From: Peptoniphilus ovalis | Lineage (GTDB): Bacteria > Bacillota > Clostridia > Tissierellales > Peptoniphilaceae | Length of the DNA: 64,000 bases | Assembly: GCF_018919265.1 (NCBI RefSeq) | Contig: NZ_JAHLQO010000005.1 | Span: 212,108 to 276,107, forward strand | Direction: 5' to 3' | Part shown: piece after piece, positions 1 through 7,843 of the stretch | Layout: each line of letters begins with the position of its first letter | Numbering within the stretch: the first letter of the stretch is position 1 | The notes under the pieces: generated by a model | The model's database searches: none | What the model saw: the letters and a program-made list of their open reading frames with translations, nothing else | What the model was told of the DNA's origin: nothing | Made by a program: the position numbers and the translations under genes

Positions 1-134
1 GAACTTATATGACATCAGTCCTGGGAGTTGCCACAACTGCATATCTTCCATTTTTATTTTTCAACCTTTTAATGCCAGTTTGTCAACTACTTATTACTGC
101 AATTGATTCGAAAAAATATAAACTTTCAAAATGA
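1..134 (+). CDS. C-terminal end of an NhaC-like Na+/H+ antiporter (partial)
   Basis: Only the last 43 codons are visible, in the frame that ends at TGA 132-134; the gene starts before the window. The peptide is hydrophobic, with a final membrane segment (LGVATTAYLPFLFFNLLMP) and a short basic tail ending KYKLSK. A final segment of the type L-G-x-x-T-x-x-Y-x-P-F-x-F-F-N-x-L-x-P is typical of NhaC-family sodium/proton antiporters, which exchange internal Na+ for protons across the cell membrane. The call rests on this short tail alone; another polytopic transporter with a similar end cannot be excluded. No terminator separates it from the next promoter. Confidence 0.5.
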   Translation, partial: TYMTSVLGVATTAYLPFLFFNLLMPVCQLLITAIDSKKYKLSK

Positions 135-138
135 GATT

Positions 139-166
139 TTGATTAAACTCCCCCATTTGATATAAT
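139..166 (+). promoter_or_regulatory. sigma-A type promoter of the formate/nitrite channel gene
   Basis: TTGATT (139-144) and TATAAT (161-166) are 16 bases apart, just upstream of the channel gene. The spacer contains CCCCCA, which can pair with the TGGGGGA that forms the ribosome binding site at about 184-190. The CCCCCA lies before the expected transcript start, so pairing in the mRNA is unlikely. Confidence 0.5.
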
Positions 167-194
167 GAAATTATTATATTGATTGGGGGATTTT

Positions 195-971
195 ATGTAT
201 ATTGAAATTATTGAAGGAGTGTCTGCCTCGGCTAGAAAAAAGGGCTCCTACTTACACCATTCTGAAATGCAATATATACTTGCGGCAATTCTTGCCGGAT
301 TTTTTGTAGGAATTGGAACTCTTATGATGACTTTATCTAGCACGATTTTTTACAATGTTTCTGTTTCCTTTGTGCGTTTTATAAATGGAATGGTCTTTTC
401 TCTAGGACTTACATTTGTAATTTTTGCAGGCGGAGAACTTTTCACTGGAAATGTATTGGTGTCATCTATTGGACTTTTAAATAAAATTTTATCCCTTGAA
501 AAGTTTTTAAAAATATTAATTTATTCTTATGTTGGCAATTTCATAGGAGCAATTATACTTTCTTATTTTTTCTCAAAAACTCATCTCACAGATAATTATA
601 GAGAAGCACTCTTTGCACTTGTGGATTCAAAAATTGGATATGATTTTATAACCCTAGTTTTTAAAGGAATTTTATGTAATATCTTAATTTGTATAGGAGT
701 TGCAAGTTGTACAAGAAAAATATCTGATACAGCAAAGCTAATAATGATTTTTTGGGTAATCTTTGCCTTTGTAAGTTTAGGATTTGAACAAAGTATAGCA
801 AATATGACACTTTTCTGTGTTGCAAAGTTCGTAGACCCAACACTTACAATAGCAGAAATTATGAAAAACTTGGTACCTGTTACAATTGGTAATTTTATAG
901 GAGGAGGACTCCTCGCTTTAGTATATTATTTACTCGAGGACAAAAAATACAGAAATCAGCGAGAAAGCTAA
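195..971 (+). CDS. formate/nitrite (FNT) family channel
   Basis: This is a pentameric-type anion channel of the FNT family (FocA, NirC, hydrosulfide channels), which moves small monovalent anions such as formate, nitrite or HS- across the membrane. Six membrane segments are visible. The family hallmarks are an early G-F-F-V-G-I-G stretch, GGELFTGN at about residues 79-86 and an N-M-T-L-F segment near the end. At 258 residues the length is normal. I chose ATG 195, which follows GGGGGA by 4 bases; an in-frame TTG at 183 lies within the Shine-Dalgarno region and has none of its own. The gene stands alone between its own promoter and a terminator. In an anaerobe that ferments amino acids formate export is a plausible role, but the sequence does not decide the substrate. 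Confidence 0.85.
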   Translation: MYIEIIEGVSASARKKGSYLHHSEMQYILAAILAGFFVGIGTLMMTLSSTIFYNVSVSFVRFINGMVFSLGLTFVIFAGGELFTGNVLVSSIGLLNKILSLEKFLKILIYSYVGNFIGAIILSYFFSKTHLTDNYREALFALVDSKIGYDFITLVFKGILCNILICIGVASCTRKISDTAKLIMIFWVIFAFVSLGFEQSIANMTLFCVAKFVDPTLTIAEIMKNLVPVTIGNFIGGGLLALVYYLLEDKKYRNQRES

Positions 972-1005
972 AAAAAGTAGGCTTAAAACCTACTTTTTTG
1001 TTTTT
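972..1005 (+). terminator. Rho-independent terminator after the FNT channel gene
   Basis: AAGTAGGCTT and AACCTACTTT form a stem with almost no loop, followed by a T-rich run (TTTTTTGTTTTT), one base after the stop codon. Confidence 0.8.
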
Positions 1006-1045
1006 CTATTCTTTTTAAAGCGTTGGCAAATTCATATAAAATGAA

Positions 1046-1135
1046 CAAAAAAATAGGTCATGCGTAAAAAATTTTCAACTTGTTTGAGCGAGCGAAGCGA
1101 GTGAGTTTTGAAAATTTAGCATGACTTATTTTTTT
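1046..1135. repeat. long imperfect inverted repeat
   Basis: GTCATGC (1057-1063) pairs with GCATGAC (1119-1125). AAATTTTCAA pairs with TTGAAAATTT inside it, and A- and T-rich runs lie outside. The loop is GAGCGAGCGAAGCGAGTGAG. The whole can fold as one long hairpin on either strand. It does not share the GGGACTGTCCC motifs of the other repeats in the window. It could be a bidirectional terminator or a small non-autonomous element. Confidence 0.6.
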
Positions 1136-1169
1136 GGACTTTCAGCGCGTTTGGGTGTTGAGGGGTGGC

Positions 1170-1213
1170 TTGGAGGGGAGAAGGACGATCGCAACGTCCT
1201 AACTCCCCTCCAA
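1170..1213. repeat. GC-rich perfect hairpin
   Basis: TTGGAGGGGAG (1170-1180) pairs exactly with CTCCCCTCCAA (1203-1213), and GGAC with GTCC inside, around the loop GATCGCAAC. The stem is far more GC-rich than its surroundings. No T-run follows on either strand, so it is not a standard terminator. The rest of the 972-1301 gap is AT-rich with no gene seen. Confidence 0.65.
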
Positions 1214-1301
1214 ATAAAAATATTAAATTATAACTTAAAACAATTTTTTTGAAATAATAATTTTTATAAATTAATAAAAAGTTTCTTAAACTTTTAAAAG
1301 T

Positions 1302-1532
1302 TTACTCATCCTCTGTTGGTTTGTGATGATGGACAATACTAATAAACTTCTCTCCTTCTTGGATTTTTCGAACTCTTTTTTCAAAGTCCATTCTACTCAT
1401 CCAAACTACTCTATCGCATCCTAAACATCTTAGTTTTATATCTGTTCCCTTTCTTGTGATTTCCCATTTATTTTCTCCACAAGGGTGACCTTTTTTTAAA
1501 GTTACTATATCTCCTAATTCATAAAATAACAT
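1302..1532 (-). CDS. DUF951 family small protein
   Basis: This 76-residue protein has the DUF951 (YyzM-like) pattern: an N-terminal D-I-V-T-L-K-K-G-H-P-C-G, a central G-x-D-I-K-L-R-C-L-G-C and a following R-x-x-F-E-K-R. The paired H-P-C-G and C-x-x-C groups look like a zinc knuckle, though metal binding is not shown here. The function of the family is unknown. In many Firmicutes it lies next to an MscS channel gene. The same is true here: its ATG shares one base with the stop codon of the upstream MscS gene (TAATG), so the two are probably translationally coupled. The histidine-rich tail (HHHKP) is specific to this copy. Confidence 0.85.
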   Translation of the reverse strand: MLFYELGDIVTLKKGHPCGENKWEITRKGTDIKLRCLGCDRVVWMSRMDFEKRVRKIQEGEKFISIVHHHKPTEDE

Positions 1533-2401
1533 TATTCTTCCACCTTTTTATATATTTCATTTTTAACTCTTGGAGTTTTTATGTTTTCTCCTTGAAGCGT
1601 TCTCAAAATATCTGATCTAATTGCATATTCTAAGTCGTACTGTTCGCCTTGTTTTGTATAATATACAAGAGTGAGCTTATAATAGTCTTTTTCATTTGCC
1701 ACAACTCCCCAGAGGTCTGGCTTTGTAACAATTTCTTTTGCATCGTCATATTTTGAAATAGCTTCTCTAATTTTATCGCATACAAATTCAGGATCTTCAG
1801 AATTATCTATATAAAAATCAATTTTTGTTCTCACAGCAGCTCTTTCTTTGTTGGAAACTATTGAAATATTGCTGTTTGGAATTATATGAAGTATTCTTCC
1901 AAAGTCTCGAATTTTTGTGACCCTAAGTCCCAAATCTTCAACTCTTCCTTCAATTCCATTAACCTCAACTAAATCTCCCACAGAATATTGGTCCTCAAAA
2001 ATTATAAAGAATCCATTGATTACATCTTTTACAAGGTTTTGAGCACCAACACCTATTGCCAGTGAAAATATACCAACTGTTGCAAGTAGCGGTGCAATGG
2101 AAATATTGAAAGCTCCCATAATTATTGTAACTCCAATAAACACTAGGGCAATTTTTAACATTCTCTTAATTAAAGTTGTGATTGTTACGATTCTATAATA
2201 TGATCCCTTTGACTTCATCTTTTCTGAATTTAATTGTCTTTCAACAAATTTGTCAAATAGTTTAATTATTACAGCAATCGCAATAACTACAACTATTACA
2301 AGAACAATTCTCTCCCAAACTACAAGGCCGCTAAACTTCGACCTCAAGACCATATCCGCTTCATTTGCAACTTTGTCAGTATTATTCGTTATATTTCCCA
2401 T
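1532..2401 (-). CDS. mscS: MscS-family small-conductance mechanosensitive channel
   Basis: This 289-residue protein is a pressure-release channel of the MscS family, which opens under membrane tension during osmotic downshock. Visible parts are an N-terminal membrane segment (about residues 30-47) and two more (about 75-118). The pore-lining helix is rich in G, A and S (A-I-G-V-G-A-Q-N-L-V-K-D). The conserved E-D-Q-Y-S-V-G-D-L-V-E-V start of the beta domain and R-x-H-I-I-P-N-S follow. The cytoplasmic alpha/beta domain fills the C-terminus. RBS GAGGGATGAA precedes ATG. It overlaps the DUF951 gene downstream by one base and follows the beta-propeller-like membrane protein by one base, so the three form one operon. 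A second, divergent MscS homologue lies at 62.9-63.8 kb. Confidence 0.88.
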   Translation of the reverse strand: MGNITNNTDKVANEADMVLRSKFSGLVVWERIVLVIVVVIAIAVIIKLFDKFVERQLNSEKMKSKGSYYRIVTITTLIKRMLKIALVFIGVTIIMGAFNISIAPLLATVGIFSLAIGVGAQNLVKDVINGFFIIFEDQYSVGDLVEVNGIEGRVEDLGLRVTKIRDFGRILHIIPNSNISIVSNKERAAVRTKIDFYIDNSEDPEFVCDKIREAISKYDDAKEIVTKPDLWGVVANEKDYYKLTLVYYTKQGEQYDLEYAIRSDILRTLQGENIKTPRVKNEIYKKVEE

Positions 2402-2402
2402 T

Positions 2403-3482
2403 TCATCCCTCTTTGTAATTTGTATCTAGTTTGTTTTCATCTTCCTCTACTAAATTTGAATTTACAACGCTATATAAACTAAGCTCTCCATTTCTAAGAG
2501 CACCAATTGTAAGTCCATTTATCTGCATCTTGTCAAGAGAATAGCCAAGTCTTGCGTAGAATTCACCTTTGCTTCCTATTTCTCCTCCAACATCGCTTGG
2601 TCCGTAGACATAAATTGAACCAGAGACATTTTCCATTTTGTTTACATTTGCAGCAATTATTTTCTTTTCAGTTGGCTCTAGTTTAAAGTTGTATTTTGTA
2701 ATTATTCCTGAATGAAGAATGTAAGTGTCCCTTCCATCTACTAAAATATCTGATACATTTGGAATTTTTTCCTTATAAACTTCATCTGATTCCAAAAATC
2801 TATATAAATTTTTATCAGTAAGTGCTAAAACAGAATTTCTACTTGTCTTTACATACATCAGTATCTCATGACTTAGGGATTTCGATTTTTTCTCGCCATT
2901 TTTCATTGAATAAAGTAGCGAAGCAAATCCACTTGTGTCCTCTTTTAACTCTGCAACTGCAAGGTTTTTATAATCCACTACATCATGAGTTAAAATTTTA
3001 TTTCCAGTCTTATATATTTCTGTAAGAGTGGAGTCATTTCCCATTAAATAAAGATGTTCGTTTATTTCATCTCTTGTGTGGAAAATTATATTTGCATTTT
3101 CATAAGTGATGTTAAAAACTTCGTCCTTTACATCAATTTTAGAAAGCTCCTCGCCAAGCTCTGAATACATATGGACTTCGCCTAAGTCCTTGTCGTATAA
3201 AAAGGCATAATTATTTGCAAAAAATACTTCTATATTTTCGCTATCTCTTTGAACTTTATTTATTATATTTCCTTCTTTATCAGTTATATAAAGAACAGGA
3301 TCTGCCCACACAAAAACAGATTTTGACGTTATGTTAAAATCTTTAATTGGCTCATTTGTGCTAACACCTTTAAGTCTTACAATTGTCCTCTCTTTTGAAA
3401 AGTTGTCTCTATTCGCAAGAATTACAACAAAAAATATCAAAAGCATTATGCCAATTAAAAGATAATTTCTCTTAATTTTCAA
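2403..3482 (-). CDS. membrane-anchored beta-propeller-like protein (DUF5711-like)
   Basis: The protein has a basic start (MKIKRN), one membrane segment (about residues 7-22) and a long extracytoplasmic part of short beta-strand repeats (x-x-V-x-x-L-x-x-x-G pattern) typical of WD40/PQQ-like propellers. This resembles the Firmicute DUF5711 group, whose function is unknown. I do not recognise catalytic residues. I chose a TTG start at 3480-3482 because GGGAGTGG lies 5-8 bases before the TTG-TTG pair. An ATG 14 codons further upstream (3522-3524) has no ribosome binding site. It is the first or second gene of a block with MscS and DUF951 downstream (1-base spacing) and the EamA transporter upstream, which suggests a role at the cell surface. 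Confidence 0.6.
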   Translation of the reverse strand: MKIKRNYLLIGIMLLIFFVVILANRDNFSKERTIVRLKGVSTNEPIKDFNITSKSVFVWADPVLYITDKEGNIINKVQRDSENIEVFFANNYAFLYDKDLGEVHMYSELGEELSKIDVKDEVFNITYENANIIFHTRDEINEHLYLMGNDSTLTEIYKTGNKILTHDVVDYKNLAVAELKEDTSGFASLLYSMKNGEKKSKSLSHEILMYVKTSRNSVLALTDKNLYRFLESDEVYKEKIPNVSDILVDGRDTYILHSGIITKYNFKLEPTEKKIIAANVNKMENVSGSIYVYGPSDVGGEIGSKGEFYARLGYSLDKMQINGLTIGALRNGELSLYSVVNSNLVEEDENKLDTNYKEG

Positions 3483-3531
3483 CAATACCACTCCCAGATT
3501 TATTATATCATTTCTGCTTTTCATATTGACA

Positions 3532-4425
3532 TTATTTTTTATTTAAAACAAGTGCACCTGAAAGTACAAAAGCCATAGCGATTATAATATTTATTGTAAG
3601 TTCTTCGCCTAAAATTATCACAGATAAAATCGTTCCAAAAATTGGTATGAAAAGTTTGTAAATTCCAAATTCTGAAGAGCTGTGATTTTGAAGTACTATT
3701 GTCCAAATACTAAAAGCTGTTGCTGATATAAATGAACCGTATAAAAGTAGTGTCAAAAATGCTGGATTTACATCTAGTGCTGAGTCTGTCATAAAAATTC
3801 CCAAAAAGATTAAGAAAAGTGATCCAATTATAAATTGTCCTGCATTTAATATAAAGGGATTTTGTCCTCTTGAGTATTTTCTTATAATAACTGAAGACAG
3901 TGCGTTAAACACAGTTGCTATAATAATAAAGCCTTCTCCAGTTAGCTTAAAATGAATTTCTCCACCTCTTAGGTTTAAAATTAAAACTCCTATAGTGCCT
4001 AGCACAAGTGCCAAAATCTTTTTCTTTGTCAGTTTTTCATCTTTTATAAATAATACAGAAATGATTACTACTATAAAGGCATTTGATGCTTGAATAACTG
4101 ATGCCATAGTTCCCAAAGTGTTTGAAAGTCCAATATAATAAAACATATATTGAATTGCAGTTTGTGTTATTGCCAAAACAAATATTAATCTGTAGTTTAT
4201 ACTTTTTCCTTCAACTTTTTCGCCACTAAATAATTTAAAATAAATTAAAGTTATAATTCCTGCAATAAAAAATCTTATCCCAGCAACTAAAATTTTCCCG
4301 CCAGTGTCAGTTATATTTCCATAGACATAAATATTTTTAATCATTGGGATTGCAGAGCCCCATAAAAGCATTGCAAATAAACTAAAAATAATTGCCCATT
4401 TTTTATTTTTTAATAAATTTACCAT
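3532..4425 (-). CDS. EamA/DMT-family transporter
   Basis: At 297 residues, with ten predicted membrane segments arranged as two EamA repeats of five, this fits the drug/metabolite transporter superfamily. Markers are the early S-L-F-A-M-L-L-W-G-S-A-I-P and the segment T-Q-T-A-I-Q-Y-M-F-Y-Y-I-G-L in the first half. In the second half the final repeat is F-G-T-I-L-S-V-I-I-L-G-E-E-L. The C-terminus is short and basic. The family exports amino acids, nucleosides or other small metabolites; the substrate cannot be told. RBS GGGAG lies 5 bases before ATG. A terminator separates it from the upstream transketolase gene, so it is probably transcribed mainly from its own start with the downstream membrane protein genes. 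Confidence 0.85.
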   Translation of the reverse strand: MVNLLKNKKWAIIFSLFAMLLWGSAIPMIKNIYVYGNITDTGGKILVAGIRFFIAGIITLIYFKLFSGEKVEGKSINYRLIFVLAITQTAIQYMFYYIGLSNTLGTMASVIQASNAFIVVIISVLFIKDEKLTKKKILALVLGTIGVLILNLRGGEIHFKLTGEGFIIIATVFNALSSVIIRKYSRGQNPFILNAGQFIIGSLFLIFLGIFMTDSALDVNPAFLTLLLYGSFISATAFSIWTIVLQNHSSSEFGIYKLFIPIFGTILSVIILGEELTINIIIAMAFVLSGALVLNKK

Positions 4426-4443
4426 TCAATCTCCCATTATTTC

Positions 4444-4474
4444 AAAAAAATAGGAAGAGAAAATCCCTTCCTAA
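4444..4474 (-). terminator. Rho-independent terminator after transketolase
   Basis: Read on the minus strand, AGGAAG and CTTCCT form a stem around GGATTTTCT, followed by ATTTTTTT. Confidence 0.75.
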
Positions 4475-4487
4475 ATTAAAATTACTA

Positions 4488-6440
4488 TTAAAATTCTTCT
4501 ATTTTCTTTTTAATATTTTCAACTGTAAATCCAAATCTTTCAAAGACTTCTGCTCCCTTACCACTTGCTCCAAATCCATCAAGTGAAATTGTAAGTCCAG
4601 AAAGTCCAACGTATTTATGCCATCCAAAGGATGAAAGTGCTTCAATTGAAATTCTCTTAGTTATATTTTTAGGAAGTATTTCTTCTTTGTAATCAGAACT
4701 TTGTGCGTCAAATAATTCCATGGAAGGCATGGACACCACGCGAACTCCCTTCATGTCCTTTGCTGCCTCAACTGCAAGTGAAACTTCAGAACCTGTTGCA
4801 ATTACAATTTTTTCAAGCTCTCCTTCTTCTTTTTTGATGATGTAAGCACCTCTCTTTAGTCCATCTTTAGATGAATTTTCAAGTTGTGGCAAGTTTTGTC
4901 TTGAAAGTGCAAGTACAACTGGAGTGCTCTTTGAGTTAAATGCAATATTAAGTGAAGCTGCAGTTTCGCATCCATCAGCTGGTCTAAGAACAATTACGCC
5001 TGGAATTGAACGAAGCATTGCTAAATGTTCAATTGGCTCATGTGTTGGCCCATCTTCTCCAACTCCAATTGAGTCATGTGTGAATATAAACACATTTGGA
5101 ATATTCATTAGCGATGCAAGTCTAATAGTTGGCTTTAGATAATCACTGAATACTAAGAATGTTGCTGCATAAGTTTTAAGTCCACCATGAAGCAAAATTC
5201 CATTTGTGATTGCACCCATTGCATGTTCACGAACTCCAAAAGTTAGATTTCTTCCAGCTCTATTTTCAGTTGAGAAGTATTCTTCGCCTTTTAAAGTTGT
5301 CTTATTTGATGGACCCAAGTCAGCAGATCCGCCAAAAATAAGTTTATTGTCTTTAGCTAATTTATTTAAAACTTCTCCAGAAACAGATCTTGTAGCCATA
5401 TCTTTTTCGAAGCTCTTGTAATAATCTTCTTCAAGAAGTTCAGTCTTTTCTGGATTTAGACTATTTATGAATTTTTCATATTCTTCTGGATATTTCTTGG
5501 CATATTCTTTTTCAATTTCTTTCTTTTGATTTGCCTTTTTAGTATTATCTTCGATTAATTTTTCGAAATACTCAGAAACTTCATCTGAAATATAAAAATC
5601 TTCATCTAGAACTTCGTAAAACTCTCTTGTCGCCTTTCTTCCTTCTGCACCAAGTGGTTCTCCGTGAGCCTTTGCAGTATCTTCTCTAGGTGAGCCAAAA
5701 CCAATTTTTGTCTTGACTTCAATAATTGCTGGCTTGTCAGATTTTTTAGCCTCTTCAATTTTTGCATTTATATCATCAAGATTGTTTCCATCTTCAACTG
5801 TAAATACATCCCATCCAAGTGCCTTATATCTATCAAGCACATTTTCACTAAATGCTAAATCAGTTGAACCTTCAATGGAGATTCTATTTGAATCATAAAG
5901 TACAATTAATTTTTTAAGCTTTAAAGTACCCGCAAGTGATGATGCTTCATTGGAAATTCCTTCCATTAAACATCCATCTCCAACAATTGTGTAAGTATAG
6001 TGGTCAACTAATTTTAGGTCATCTTTGTTGTAAATACTAGCAAGTTTTTCTTCTGCCAAAGCCATACCAACAGCCATTGCAATTCCTTGACCAAGTGGTC
6101 CTGTTGTTGCTTCAACTCCTCTAGTGTGACCGTATTCTGGGTGACCTGGAGTCTTAGAATCAAGTTGTCTAAAATCCTTTAAATCATCTATTGTAAGTCC
6201 GTATCCAAATACATGAAGTAGAGAATATAAAAGTGCTGAACCATGGCCTGCAGATAAGATAAATCTATCTCTATTGTGCCAGTCCATGTCATGTGCATCT
6301 CTAATTATATGATTTTTAAAAAGTGCATAAGCCATAGGTGCTGCACCAAGCGGCAGACCTGGGTGACCAGAATTTGCACTTTCAATTTGATCTACTGATA
6401 ACATTCTAATAGTATTAATTGCTTTATTATCGATGTTCAA
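4488..6440 (-). CDS. tkt: transketolase
   Basis: Transketolase moves two-carbon ketol units between sugar phosphates in the non-oxidative pentose phosphate pathway, using thiamine diphosphate. At 650 residues it is full length. Visible motifs: S-G-H-P-G-L-P-L-G (substrate and ThDP site) and D-R-F-I-L-S-A-G-H-G-S near the start; G-D-G-C-L-M-E-G-I with the downstream S-N (ThDP motif); G-V-R-E-H-A-M-G-A with the catalytic Glu in the pyrimidine domain; H-D-S-I-G-V-G-E-D-G-P-T-H-E-P; and the C-terminal D-G-F-G-A-S-G. I chose a TTG start at 6438-6440, giving MNIDNKAINTIRML. AGGGGAGTG lies 5 bases before it, inside the reading frame of a longer possible start at 6461. It leaves 13 bases to the upstream tagA-like gene, so the two are probably co-transcribed. 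Confidence 0.95.
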   Translation of the reverse strand: MNIDNKAINTIRMLSVDQIESANSGHPGLPLGAAPMAYALFKNHIIRDAHDMDWHNRDRFILSAGHGSALLYSLLHVFGYGLTIDDLKDFRQLDSKTPGHPEYGHTRGVEATTGPLGQGIAMAVGMALAEEKLASIYNKDDLKLVDHYTYTIVGDGCLMEGISNEASSLAGTLKLKKLIVLYDSNRISIEGSTDLAFSENVLDRYKALGWDVFTVEDGNNLDDINAKIEEAKKSDKPAIIEVKTKIGFGSPREDTAKAHGEPLGAEGRKATREFYEVLDEDFYISDEVSEYFEKLIEDNTKKANQKKEIEKEYAKKYPEEYEKFINSLNPEKTELLEEDYYKSFEKDMATRSVSGEVLNKLAKDNKLIFGGSADLGPSNKTTLKGEEYFSTENRAGRNLTFGVREHAMGAITNGILLHGGLKTYAATFLVFSDYLKPTIRLASLMNIPNVFIFTHDSIGVGEDGPTHEPIEHLAMLRSIPGVIVLRPADGCETAASLNIAFNSKSTPVVLALSRQNLPQLENSSKDGLKRGAYIIKKEEGELEKIVIATGSEVSLAVEAAKDMKGVRVVSMPSMELFDAQSSDYKEEILPKNITKRISIEALSSFGWHKYVGLSGLTISLDGFGASGKGAEVFERFGFTVENIKKKIEEF

Positions 6441-6453
6441 AATTTCACTCCCC

Positions 6454-7206
6454 TTATTCAACTGAATTTTTATCTCTTAAAACCGCCAACAAAAACTTTG
6501 GCAAATCGATTTGTCTTTTTATTCTAGAAGGATTGCTGATAAGTCTATATAGCCATTCAAGACCAAGCTTAATAAATATGTCTGGTGCTCTGTTTGCCCT
6601 TCCAGAAAGAATATCTAAAACTCCACCATTTCCAATAATTACTTTTGCATTTATATCATCTTTGTGAAGATCTATCCATTTTTCCTGTCTTGGAAAACCA
6701 AAACCTACAAAGACAATATCTGCTCCTAGTTTATTTATATCGTCGATTATTTTTTCCTCTTCTCGAGAACTTTCTCCATCTAGTTTGGAATTAAAATAAC
6801 CATTGTGATAACCAACAACATTTAAATTTTTATATTTCTCAGAGACATTTTGTGCAGCTTCTCTTGCCACGCCTTCCTTGCCTCCTAGAAAATATAAATT
6901 AAGTCCCATCTCATCTGCAAGCTCTAATAGCTTAATAGATGTGTCAAAACCCGTGACTCTTTCTTTAATTGGTTTATTTCTAATCTTTGATGCGTATACA
7001 AGACCAATTCCATCGCATAGCACTAAATCAGCTGAGTTAATTAAATTCTTTAAATTTTCATCTCTTTTTGCAGCCATTACAATCTCCGTGTTGGGAGTGT
7101 AGATTCTATTTAGCTTATCCGATTTTAGAAACTTTCGTAAAATTTCTTCATTTTCTTTTGCATCAATATTTTGGATTTCTACTCCGAAAATTTTTACTTT
7201 TTTCAT
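6454..7206 (-). CDS. tagA: WecG/TagA-family glycosyltransferase
   Basis: Enzymes of this GT26 family add N-acetylmannosamine to lipid-linked GlcNAc, the first committed step of wall teichoic acid or related glycopolymers at the inner face of the membrane. The protein is 250 residues. The T-P-N-T-E-I-V motif places Thr37, and L-V-L-C-D-G-I-G places Asp65; both match the catalytic residues known for TagA. The family motif E-R-V-T-G-x-D follows, then a G-G-K-E-G-V-A nucleotide-sugar loop and the end pattern G-L-E-W-L-Y-R-L-I-S-N-P-S-R. RBS GGAGA precedes ATG by 7 bases. No other teichoic acid gene lies nearby, so the exact polymer is open; the symbol is by homology. Confidence 0.85.
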   Translation of the reverse strand: MKKVKIFGVEIQNIDAKENEEILRKFLKSDKLNRIYTPNTEIVMAAKRDENLKNLINSADLVLCDGIGLVYASKIRNKPIKERVTGFDTSIKLLELADEMGLNLYFLGGKEGVAREAAQNVSEKYKNLNVVGYHNGYFNSKLDGESSREEEKIIDDINKLGADIVFVGFGFPRQEKWIDLHKDDINAKVIIGNGGVLDILSGRANRAPDIFIKLGLEWLYRLISNPSRIKRQIDLPKFLLAVLRDKNSVE

Positions 7207-7292
7207 AAATTATCTCCAGTCATAAGTTTATCACATAGAGTAAAACTATTCTATATTATAAAATAAAAATCACTTTTTGAAAATTTTCTAAT

Positions 7293-7320
7293 CAAAAAGG
7301 ACTACCCTTTGATAGTCCTT
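7293..7320 (-). terminator. Rho-independent terminator after the EndoA/MazF gene
   Basis: AAGGACTA and TAGTCCTT flank the loop TCAAAGGG on the minus strand, followed by TTTTTG. Confidence 0.75.
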
Positions 7321-7336
7321 AAATATGTATTGTCCA

Positions 7337-7681
7337 TTATTTCGTTCCCAAACTTACTTTTATAGCTTGCTCCACTTCTCGCATAACATCTTTGTCAAAT
7401 CTGCCTATTTTTTCTCTCAACCTTTTCTTATCAATAGTTCTTAATTGTTCCAAAAGAATTACTGAATTCTTAGGAAGTGGCACCTCTGACGCTCTTACAT
7501 TTACATGGGTTGGCAATTTGGCTTTATTTAGTTGTGAAGTTATTGCAGCAACTATTGTAGTCGGAGAATATTTATTACCTACATCGTTTTGGACAATGAC
7601 GACAGGTCTTACTCCTCCCTGCTCAGATCCTATAACTGGAGACAAATCTGCATAGAAGATATCTCCTCTTTTAATCATCAT
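7337..7681 (-). CDS. ndoA: EndoA/MazF-type mRNA endoribonuclease
   Basis: This is a MazF/PemK-family toxin close to Bacillus subtilis EndoA, which cuts mRNA (at UACAU in B. subtilis). The protein is about 115 residues. G-S-E-Q-G-G-V-R-P places Arg25 and T-T-I-V-A-A-I-T places Thr48, the residues that match the EndoA active site. K-L-P-T-H-V and V-I-L-L-E-Q-x-R-T-I-D-K-x-R-L are also family signatures. I chose ATG 7681 because GGGTGA lies 5 bases upstream; a GTG three codons earlier overlaps that site. The family normally follows an antitoxin (EndoAI/MazE, often with alr). Here the 162 bases upstream hold no reading frame, and the gene before it is the AcpS-NnrD fusion. The antitoxin is therefore not encoded adjacent to it. 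Confidence 0.9.
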   Translation of the reverse strand: MMIKRGDIFYADLSPVIGSEQGGVRPVVIVQNDVGNKYSPTTIVAAITSQLNKAKLPTHVNVRASEVPLPKNSVILLEQLRTIDKKRLREKIGRFDKDVMREVEQAIKVSLGTK

Positions 7682-7843
7682 TATTATCACCCTTAAAGGT
7701 CAAAGAAAACCCCTTTTATTATACTTCTATTTTATAGCGTTGTCAAAGTATACTATAAATATGTATTAACCAATCTTTTAATTATTTTAACACATTTAAA
7801 TTAAAATATTATTAAATTCACGTAAAATATTTACCCCTTAAGT

